This document shows, one piece after another, positions 1 through 6,974 of a stretch of 64,000 nt of DNA; within the stretch, counting starts at the first letter, position 1; every line of letters starts with the position of its first letter. The notes under the pieces were generated by a model that was not told where the DNA came from, made no database searches, and worked only from the letters and a program-made list of their open reading frames with translations. The translations under genes were made by a program, and so were the position numbers. Source of the DNA: PXAP01 sp046483315 (GTDB lineage Bacteria > Bacteroidota > Bacteroidia > Bacteroidales > PUMT01). The stretch spans positions 15,871-79,870 of the forward strand of contig JAWODJ010000026.1 in assembly GCA_046483315.1 (NCBI GenBank), given 5' to 3'.

Positions 1-15
1 GACGGACCGGCAAGC

Positions 16-46
16 TTTGCATTTATCTCATCAGCATATAAGCTTT
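16..46 (+). promoter_or_regulatory. weak candidate promoter of valS
   Basis: A TTTG at 16-19 and a TATAAGCTTT stretch starting at 39 are spaced 19 bases apart, as in the Bacteroidota consensus TTTG-N19-21-TAnnTTTG. The -7 element is imperfect (two mismatches). It would give a leader of about 15-20 bases before the chosen valS start. The window edge prevents seeing further upstream. Confidence 0.25.
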
Positions 47-67
47 AAACATCAATATTTTATCCGT

Positions 68-2698
68 ATGGAAATACCCTCAAAGTACAATCCTGCACAT
101 ACAGAAGAAAAGTGGTATCAGTACTGGCTGAAGAATGATTTTTTTCACTCTGTTCCCGATGAAAGGGAACCCTATACAATTGTCATACCCCCGCCAAATG
201 TTACCGGTGTCCTTCATATGGGGCACATGCTCAATAACACCATCCAGGATATCCTTGTAAGAAGGGCAAGAATGAAGGGCCGGAATGCATGCTGGGTTCC
301 AGGTACGGATCATGCTTCAATTGCAACAGAGGCAAGGGTCGTTGCCAAACTGAAAGCCGAAGGAATTGATAAATCAAAGCTTTCGCGGGAAGAGTTTCTC
401 AAACATGCATGGGAGTGGAAGGAGAAGCACGGAGGAATAATCCTTGACCAGCTTAAAAAACTCGGGGCTTCGTGTGACTGGGAACGGACCGCCTTCACTA
501 TGGACAGGGGATATTCTGAAAGCGTAATTGATGTCTTTATTGACCTGTACAGAAAAGGGTTAATATACAGGGGAGTGAGGATGGTAAACTGGGATCCCGA
601 GGCAAAAACAGCTGTTTCTGATGAGGAGGTGATATATAAAGAACTGAATTCAAAATTATATTATGTCAGATACCGGGTAGAAGGAGAAGAACAGTGGGTT
701 ACAATTGCCACCACCAGGCCCGAAACCATACTTGGCGACACGGCAGTCAGCGTCAATCCTGATGACACCAGGTTCCGTCACCTGCACGGTAAAAATGTTG
801 TCATACCAATGGTAAACCGTATCGTACCGCTTATAAAAGATGATTATGTGGATATGGAATTTGGTACGGGTGCGCTCAAGATCACCCCTGCCCATGATAT
901 AAATGACTATGAAATCGGTATGCGGCATAATCTCAGGGTGATAGATATTTTTAACGATGATGGTACGCTGAACGAGAAAGCGGAAATATTTACAGGCATG
1001 GACAGGTTCGGGGCAAGGGATGCAGTTGTGAAGAAACTTACCGATGAGGGTTACATGGTAAAGGTGGAGGATTATGTCAACAAGGTTGGCTTTTCCGAAA
1101 GAACAGATGCTGCCATAGAGCCCAGGCTTTCCATGCAGTGGTTTTGCCGGATGCAGGAGATGGCAGGTCCGGCGCTTGACAATGTACTTAATAATAATAT
1201 CCGGTTCCACCCTGCGAAATTCAGAAACACCTACAGGCACTGGATGGAAAATATAAAGGACTGGTGTATCTCCAGGCAGCTATGGTGGGGGCACCGGATA
1301 CCCGCCTGGTATATCGGCGGCAGTAATGATTTTGTTGTGGCGAAGACTGAAGATGAAGCCCTGGAACTTGCCAGGGAAAAGACAGGAAACAGCCGGTTAA
1401 AAATATCAGATCTTCGTCAGGAAGAAGATGTACTGGACACCTGGTTTTCATCATGGCTCTGGCCGATTGCCGTTTTTGACGGAATAAGGGATCCCGGTAA
1501 CAGTAATTACAGGTATTATTATCCGACTGATGACCTGGTCACCGCACCCGAGATACTTTTTTTCTGGGTAGCAAGGATGATAATGGCCGGTTATGAGTAC
1601 CCCGGCGAGAAACCTTTCAAAAATGTTTACCTTACAGGTATTGTCCGCGACCATCTGGGAAGGAAGATGTCCAAGTCGCTCGGCAACTCTCCCGAACCCC
1701 TGGAACTGATAAGTAAATACGGGGCAGACGGTGTAAGGGTAGGGATGCTGCTTTGTTCACCCGCCGGCGGCGACCTGCTTTTTGATGAATCCCTTACAGA
1801 ACAGGGCAGGAACTTTTCAAACAAGATATGGAATGCCTTCAGACTTGTTAATAGCTGGAATGTCTCCGGCAGCATTGAACAGCCTGAGCACTCTGCTTCT
1901 GCAATAAAATGGTTTGAGGCGAAGCTAAACGAATCGATTGTGCGTCTTGATAAGCTTTATGAGCGTTATAAATTATCGGAGGTGTTGATGCTTATTTACA
2001 AGTTATTCTGGAATGACTTTTCATCATGGTACCTGGAAATTATCAAGCCAGGTTACGGTAAACCGCTTGATATGTCAACTTACAGGGCCACAACAGGATT
2101 TTTTGACTCTTTGCTGAGGCTTCTTCATCCAATAATGCCTTTTATTACCGAAGAAGTGTGGCAAAGCCTGGAAGTGAGGGGTGATGGAGAAAGTATCACT
2201 GTTTCGCAAATGCCTGCCGGAGGGAAAGTTGAGAAGAAATTGCTGGCAGATTTTACCAATGTCATGGAGATTGTAAGTTCCATACGTACCGTCAGAACCG
2301 AAAAAAATATATCATGGAAAGAGTCACTGGAACTTTTTGTCATGAACAACGGAGAATCAGGTCTTCCACCCTTCGGTGAGGTAATTGTGAAGTTATGCAA
2401 TCTTTCTGCGATAAACGAAACCGGGAGAAAGCCCGACAATGCTGTTTCATTCATGGTAAAAACGACAGAATTCTTTATTCCCATGGAGGACAGGCTGGAT
2501 ATTGAGTCTGAAATTGACAGGATCAATAAAGAGCTGGAATATGCAAAAGGTTTCCTTTCCTCGGTAATGAGAAAGCTAAAAAATGAACGCTTTGTTAATA
2601 ATGCCCCGGAGAAGGTGGTTCAAAACGAAATTACCAAAAAGGCTGACGCAGAACGCAAGATTACTGCACTCGAAGAAAGACTCAGGAGCCTTCGCTGA
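68..2698 (+). CDS. valS: valine--tRNA ligase
   Basis: Class I aminoacyl-tRNA synthetase that charges tRNA-Val in the cytoplasm and edits mischarged threonine. The product is 876 aa from the ATG at 68. An upstream in-frame ATG at 17 would add 17 residues, but the protein from 68 begins with the usual family N-terminus (SKYNP, EKWYQYW). Visible motifs are the HIGH-type HMGH at residues 50-53, GTDHAS shortly after, a CP1 editing insertion (TTRPETILGDTAV), the KMSKS loop at residues 533-537, an anticodon-binding domain and a C-terminal coiled-coil arm typical of ValRS. Length is normal. It stands alone and is followed by a strong terminator shared with the convergent gene. Confidence 0.98.
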   Translation: MEIPSKYNPAHTEEKWYQYWLKNDFFHSVPDEREPYTIVIPPPNVTGVLHMGHMLNNTIQDILVRRARMKGRNACWVPGTDHASIATEARVVAKLKAEGIDKSKLSREEFLKHAWEWKEKHGGIILDQLKKLGASCDWERTAFTMDRGYSESVIDVFIDLYRKGLIYRGVRMVNWDPEAKTAVSDEEVIYKELNSKLYYVRYRVEGEEQWVTIATTRPETILGDTAVSVNPDDTRFRHLHGKNVVIPMVNRIVPLIKDDYVDMEFGTGALKITPAHDINDYEIGMRHNLRVIDIFNDDGTLNEKAEIFTGMDRFGARDAVVKKLTDEGYMVKVEDYVNKVGFSERTDAAIEPRLSMQWFCRMQEMAGPALDNVLNNNIRFHPAKFRNTYRHWMENIKDWCISRQLWWGHRIPAWYIGGSNDFVVAKTEDEALELAREKTGNSRLKISDLRQEEDVLDTWFSSWLWPIAVFDGIRDPGNSNYRYYYPTDDLVTAPEILFFWVARMIMAGYEYPGEKPFKNVYLTGIVRDHLGRKMSKSLGNSPEPLELISKYGADGVRVGMLLCSPAGGDLLFDESLTEQGRNFSNKIWNAFRLVNSWNVSGSIEQPEHSASAIKWFEAKLNESIVRLDKLYERYKLSEVLMLIYKLFWNDFSSWYLEIIKPGYGKPLDMSTYRATTGFFDSLLRLLHPIMPFITEEVWQSLEVRGDGESITVSQMPAGGKVEKKLLADFTNVMEIVSSIRTVRTEKNISWKESLELFVMNNGESGLPPFGEVIVKLCNLSAINETGRKPDNAVSFMVKTTEFFIPMEDRLDIESEIDRINKELEYAKGFLSSVMRKLKNERFVNNAPEKVVQNEITKKADAERKITALEERLRSLR

Positions 2699-2845
2699 TA
2701 AAAGCCCTAACCATCAGCTTACTTGTTGTACAACATATTCACTGCATGTAGCGGTTTCTTTACTGATTGACTGACAAGTTGCCGGTGGTTTTTGTCAGCG
2801 GCTCTTTTTCAGCTTTATATACCTGTATCCGTTTTTCGGAAAATA

Positions 2846-2875
2846 AAAAATCCCCTGAATTCTCAGGGGATTTTT
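2846..2875. terminator. bidirectional intrinsic terminator between valS and DUF1080 gene
   Basis: A perfect 13-bp stem (2846-2858 with 2863-2875) closes a 4-base loop (ATTC). The outer stem is A-tract/T-tract, so each strand ends with T residues after a GC-rich core (CCCC/GGGG). It lies between the convergent ends of valS and the DUF1080 gene and should stop transcription both ways. Confidence 0.85.
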
Positions 2876-2950
2876 AGTAAACTGTGAGGCCGGATTTAAA
2901 GTTATCTGTTTAAATTTTACTTATTAAAATAAAACGGGAATAATTATCTT

Positions 2951-3718
2951 CTAGTATTCCTTGATCTTAATACTTCTGAACCATACATCATCTCCGTGAT
3001 CCTGGAGTCCGATCACACCTTCGATATATTTGCCGAAGAGTTCAACGTCAAACTTGCTCTCTTCAACCATCTCTTCCCATTCAGGAGTGCCGAGATGATA
3101 TTCAAGCACATCTTCCCCGTTCTGACGGTGGAATACAGAGCCGCGGTAAACAATTATCTCGGCAGTGTTCCATTCTCCTGCAGGCCTTGTATTTTGCGGA
3201 TCAGCAGGTATAATATCATACAGGGAAGCTGCTTTGCGGTTTCCGTCAACACCTCTGTCGGAATCGGGGTGCCGGGCATTATCCAGTATCTGGAATTCGG
3301 GAGCGGTGTGCCATATCGGCCTGCCTTCTATTTCGCGGCCAAGATAGAATATACCACTGTTACCTCCCTCTGAAATTTTCCAGTCGATCTTAAGATGGAA
3401 ATCCTTGAAAAGCCCGTCATATATTATATCACCACCCTGACCGCCGGCTTCACCTGTTCCTGCTCCTATGCATTTCAGTGCGCCGTCTTCCACTGTCCAT
3501 CCCGATTCGGGGAAAGCATCTCCGTTATAGGAGCGCCAACCGGTAGTTGTCTCTCCGTCAAACATAAGAACAAAGCCTTCCTCTTTTTCTTCCTCTGAAA
3601 GTGTGTTCGGTACAGCTTCATCAACGTCGGCACTACGCTCTGCTGCAGGGCCACAAGAGTAAGATAGTGCCAGGATTATGACAAAACCGGTAAAAACAAA
3701 TAAATGTCCTGTTTTCAT
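2951..3718 (-). CDS. DUF1080 (3-keto-disaccharide hydrolase family) lipoprotein
   Basis: Predicted exported lipoprotein of 255 aa. The signal peptide ends in a lipobox, LSYSC, with the lipidated Cys at residue 22. The rest is one PF06439-type concanavalin-like beta-sandwich, with GFVLMFDGETTTGW near the start, GNSGIFYLGRE, EFQILDN and GEWNTAEIIVYRG, all typical of this family. PF06439 is now named after 3-keto-disaccharide hydrolases. The upstream neighbour on the same strand is a Gfo/Idh/MocA oxidoreductase, the enzyme class that makes 3-keto sugars. I therefore infer a role in periplasmic or surface glycoside turnover; the exact substrate cannot be told. Gap to the upstream gene is 123 bp, with a hairpin. 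Confidence 0.85.
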   Translation of the reverse strand: MKTGHLFVFTGFVIILALSYSCGPAAERSADVDEAVPNTLSEEEKEEGFVLMFDGETTTGWRSYNGDAFPESGWTVEDGALKCIGAGTGEAGGQGGDIIYDGLFKDFHLKIDWKISEGGNSGIFYLGREIEGRPIWHTAPEFQILDNARHPDSDRGVDGNRKAASLYDIIPADPQNTRPAGEWNTAEIIVYRGSVFHRQNGEDVLEYHLGTPEWEEMVEESKFDVELFGKYIEGVIGLQDHGDDVWFRSIKIKEY

Positions 3719-3778
3719 TGTTAAATTGATTTTGGTGTTAGTAATAGCAACTGATCAGATCAATGCCTTTTGTAAAGT

Positions 3779-3819
3779 AACGACTGCCTGCAGGCCTGCG
3801 AGCCTGCAGACAGTCGTTT
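3779..3819. repeat. imperfect inverted repeat (hairpin) between oxidoreductase and DUF1080 genes
   Basis: Arms 3779-3795 and 3803-3819 pair over 17 positions with a single C-A mismatch. The core is CTGCAGGC/GCCTGCAG and the loop is about 7 bases. No long T-tract follows on either strand, so it is not a textbook terminator. Between two co-directional minus-strand genes it may act as an mRNA processing or attenuation hairpin. Confidence 0.6.
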
Positions 3820-3841
3820 ATATCAATGCCTGTCCGGATGG

Positions 3842-5311
3842 TCAGGGCATAGCAGGCAGATTCCAGCCATCCCTGTAAGGCCTTCTTATCAGGTCTGCAG
3901 CAAATTGCCGGGCATTAACCGGGTCAGTCCATGTTTTGGCAAAGGTTGGATGACCATCTTCAATTTTGAACCCGTCCTCAATAACGGTGCGGATCGTTTC
4001 ATCACCGCTGATATTTGTGAACCTCATATTCTCTCCGTCCCACTCAAGTTCTTTATTGAGTGCCTGGAGGCGAACTGCAAGAACACCCATAACAACCATC
4101 TCGTTAAACGGCCCTGCCTCGTGGAAGGCTGAGGCAGTTTCAACCCTGTTATCCGGACTTTCCTTACATGCACGTACCCAATCCATGTAATGGTCGGTCG
4201 GAACCCTGCGAACAAATTTTGGCGCGTCGGGAACACGTCCTGACATTAACCATGGGTTAACACCATAGCAACCTGCTACCAGAATATCTTTGGTCCCATA
4301 GAATATAATGCCACCACCGGCATCATTCATATCTCTTCCTGCCGGCCATCCTTCAGGCATTTCCGGACGGATACCTCCGTCATACCAGTTAACCACAACT
4401 TCGGGAAGATTGATTTTCATGTTGCTGCCGGGCCTCCTTTCGGGATATACAAGCTTGACCTTTTGCGCAACAGGGGCAGAATCAGTCAGCAGAAGCGTTG
4501 AACTGCCCTGAACAGCAATCGGGTATCCCAGTTCAAGTCCCATGAATACCGGATGAAGAATATGACATGCCATATCACCAAGAGCTCCTGTTCCGAAATC
4601 CCACCATCCACGGAAGTTCCACGGGGTGTAAATCTCATTGTACGGACGCATGGGAGCAGGACCGATAAAAAGATCCCAGTCTATTGTTTCAGGCAAGGGT
4701 TGTGCCGGAGGGATATTGAGTCCCTGGGGCCAAATCGGCCTGTCGGTAAATGAGTCGACCCTTGTCACTTCGCCTATCTCACCGTTTGCTATCCACTCGC
4801 GGATAAGATTAACACCTTCACCTGACGAGCCCTGGTTGCCCATTTGGGTGGCTATCCTGTGTTTCTTCGCCAGGTTCGTAAGCAGACGAGATTCATAAAC
4901 GGTATGGGTAAGCGGCTTCTCCACATATACATGCTTGCCCATGGTCATTGCATCGGCTGCAACAATGGCATGAGTGTGGTCTGAAGTAGCCACAACTACT
5001 GCATCAATATCATTTCCCATCTCATCGAACATCTTGCGGTAGTCCCAGTACTTTTTCGCATTCGGGTAGCGGTCAAAAACATTTTTGCTATACCTCCAGT
5101 CAACATCGCACAGGCCAATAATATTTTCACTTTCCATTGGCCTCAGGACGGCTGCCCCGCGGCCACCTACCCCAACGCCTGCAATATTGAGCTTGTCACT
5201 GGGAGCCTTATAGCCAAGTCCGCTTACAACATTGCTCGGGAGGATGGTGAAACCGGCAGCTGCAAGGGCAGAATTGCCGATAAACTTTCTTCTTGAAATT
5301 CTTTTATCCAT
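3842..5311 (-). CDS. Tat-exported Gfo/Idh/MocA family oxidoreductase
   Basis: NAD(P)-dependent sugar oxidoreductase, 489 aa. The N-terminus is a twin-arginine signal (SRRKFIG followed by a short Ala-rich hydrophobic stretch), so the folded enzyme with its cofactor is probably exported by Tat. After it comes a Rossmann GVGVGGRGA nucleotide-binding loop and, near residue 132, the family EKPLTHT motif with its conserved Lys. The C-terminal alpha/beta domain is longer than in cytoplasmic members, as in other Bacteroidota secreted forms. It lies upstream of the DUF1080 lipoprotein on the same strand. Together they suggest periplasmic oxidation and cleavage of a glycoside (inference). A tatA gene lies elsewhere in the window at 29210-29809. 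Confidence 0.9.
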   Translation of the reverse strand: MDKRISRRKFIGNSALAAAGFTILPSNVVSGLGYKAPSDKLNIAGVGVGGRGAAVLRPMESENIIGLCDVDWRYSKNVFDRYPNAKKYWDYRKMFDEMGNDIDAVVVATSDHTHAIVAADAMTMGKHVYVEKPLTHTVYESRLLTNLAKKHRIATQMGNQGSSGEGVNLIREWIANGEIGEVTRVDSFTDRPIWPQGLNIPPAQPLPETIDWDLFIGPAPMRPYNEIYTPWNFRGWWDFGTGALGDMACHILHPVFMGLELGYPIAVQGSSTLLLTDSAPVAQKVKLVYPERRPGSNMKINLPEVVVNWYDGGIRPEMPEGWPAGRDMNDAGGGIIFYGTKDILVAGCYGVNPWLMSGRVPDAPKFVRRVPTDHYMDWVRACKESPDNRVETASAFHEAGPFNEMVVMGVLAVRLQALNKELEWDGENMRFTNISGDETIRTVIEDGFKIEDGHPTFAKTWTDPVNARQFAADLIRRPYRDGWNLPAMP

Positions 5312-5814
5312 TTTTTATGGTTTTTAAGTTAGTAATAAAAGCAGGTTTTAAGTGGTTTTGTAAATATTCGGATCAGTAGTTAAGTTTTTACCTGATTAAG
5401 CAAAAGGCATGTGCCGATACTATATTTACCAAACATTCTGCCAAAATACTAATTTATCTCAACCGGATCAATAATTATCTGAAATAAATACTATTTTTAT
5501 GTTATACAGTATTTTAATTATTTTAATAACCTGCTGATTACCAGCGGCAATTTTTTAAACATATTTTGTCAAACTTTCTGACACCTGCCGGTGTTTTGTC
5601 CGCCATGACAATAAATTTGGCAATTATAACATGGTTTTTTAAATTGCGACGGTCATTGGTGTATTTACAGGTTTTTGCAACAAGGCAAAAAAACCGGATA
5701 TCGGAACAGCCCGCAAATCGTTGTTGATTAAACCAGTTTATTTTTGGACGATTTAATTTGTATCCTTTTGTCATTAAGCAGGTATTAATAATATTAACTA
5801 AAAAAAAACAGAAA
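5312..5814. other. AT-rich intergenic region between divergent oxidoreductase genes
   Basis: About 500 bases between two divergent starts. An ORF reading into it on the minus strand is only the antisense of the next gene. I see a TAAATTTG -7-like box at 5612-5619 on the plus strand, but its nearest TTTG is only 13 bases upstream. A near-match TTAATTTG sits at 5753-5760, and there is a small ACACC/GGTGT hairpin near 5580-5595. No convincing complete promoter or gene was found. Confidence 0.5.
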
Positions 5815-6972
5815 ATGAGTAAAAAAATCAAAATGGGACTTGTAGGCGGAGGCCCCGGATCTTTTATAGGGCCGGTCCATTTTCGCGCTGCCATGATGGA
5901 CGGACATATTGAGCTGGTATGCGGTGCTTTTGATGCCGATCCGCAGAGATCCAAAGATGCTGCAGGTATCTATCATGTTTCCCCTGAACGTGCATATGGC
6001 ACATGGGAGGAGATGCTCGAAAAAGAGAACAGGCTTTCATCGGAGCAACGAATGGATATGGTGGCCATTACCACTCCCAACCATCTTCATTTTCCTGTTT
6101 CAATGGCCGCTCTTGAAAAAGGGTTTCATGTGGTTTGTGAAAAACCTGTAACAATCTCTCATGATGAAGCAGTTAAACTTGCTGAAAAAGTTGACACGAC
6201 AGGTCTTTTGTTTGCCCTTACCCATACCTACACCGGTTACCCCATGGTTAAGGAGGCTAAATACCTTATTTCAAGGAACAAACTTGGCACCATCCGGAAG
6301 ATAGTAGTGGAATATCCCCAGGGCTGGTTGTCCACTCCCCTGGAAAAGACCGGTAATCAGCAGGCAGCATGGCGTTCCAGACCCGAGTATAACGGTCCGG
6401 GCGGATGTCTTGGAGATATAGGGGTGCATGCTGAAAATCTTGCTGAGTATATAACAGGATTGCAAATATCTGAATTGTGCGCCGATATAAATTCATTTGT
6501 CCCCGGCCGTGCCCTTGATGACGACGCCTCTGTTTTACTGCGTTTTGAGGGCGGAGCCCGCGGCGTGTTGTGGGCTACCCAGATAGCTGCAGGTGAGGAG
6601 AACAATCTGACTATTCGTATTTACGGAGAGAAAGGGGGAATGGAGTGGAGGCAGCATGATCCCAATACCCTCCTGCTCAAAATGCTTGATGAACCTGTTC
6701 AGATATTGAGGGCGGGCGTCAACCACGGCAATCTCTCTGAAATAACCAAATGGAATCTCCGTGTTCCCGGGGGGCATCCCGAAGGATATATAGAGGCCTT
6801 TGCCAATATATACAAAAATATGGCCCATGCCATAAACCAGAGGAATGCTAACCTGCCCGTTGACCCGGCATATCTTGATTTCCCGACTGTTCATGACGGG
6901 GTAAGAGGTATGCGGTTTATTGAGAAGGTTGTAGAATCAGCAAAAAGTTCAGAGAAGTGGATTAAGTTCTGA
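5815..6972 (+). CDS. Gfo/Idh/MocA family oxidoreductase (cytoplasmic)
   Basis: Predicted NAD(P)-dependent sugar or inositol-type dehydrogenase, 385 aa from the ATG at 5815. A longer frame opening at 5758 adds 19 Lys-rich residues encoded by an A-rich leader and is unlikely. The N-terminal Rossmann domain has GLVGGGPGSFIG, and CEKPVTIS is the conserved Lys-containing motif. The C-terminal half is the oxidoreductase alpha/beta domain (GPGGCLGDIGVHAENL, with the His common at the active site). No signal peptide, unlike the divergent Tat-exported paralogue. Its stop is 2 bases from the stop of the convergent receptor gene, leaving no room for a terminator. Substrate unknown. Confidence 0.88.
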   Translation: MSKKIKMGLVGGGPGSFIGPVHFRAAMMDGHIELVCGAFDADPQRSKDAAGIYHVSPERAYGTWEEMLEKENRLSSEQRMDMVAITTPNHLHFPVSMAALEKGFHVVCEKPVTISHDEAVKLAEKVDTTGLLFALTHTYTGYPMVKEAKYLISRNKLGTIRKIVVEYPQGWLSTPLEKTGNQQAAWRSRPEYNGPGGCLGDIGVHAENLAEYITGLQISELCADINSFVPGRALDDDASVLLRFEGGARGVLWATQIAAGEENNLTIRIYGEKGGMEWRQHDPNTLLLKMLDEPVQILRAGVNHGNLSEITKWNLRVPGGHPEGYIEAFANIYKNMAHAINQRNANLPVDPAYLDFPTVHDGVRGMRFIEKVVESAKSSEKWIKF

Positions 6973-6974
6973 CT

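Noticed and set aside
656..1240. 194-codon minus-strand frame opposite valS
   Set aside because: Lies wholly inside valS, has no recognisable family, and its composition follows from the valS codons.
3779..3819. Hairpin considered as an ordinary intrinsic terminator
   Set aside because: There is no T-tract after it on either strand; listed as an inverted repeat only.
5595..5619. TTTG and TAAATTTG as the promoter of the plus-strand oxidoreductase
   Set aside because: The spacer is only 13 bases, well below the usual 18-21.
5538..5954. 138-codon minus-strand frame in the oxidoreductase divergent region
   Set aside because: Its first part is antisense of the plus-strand oxidoreductase and the rest is AT-rich non-coding sequence.
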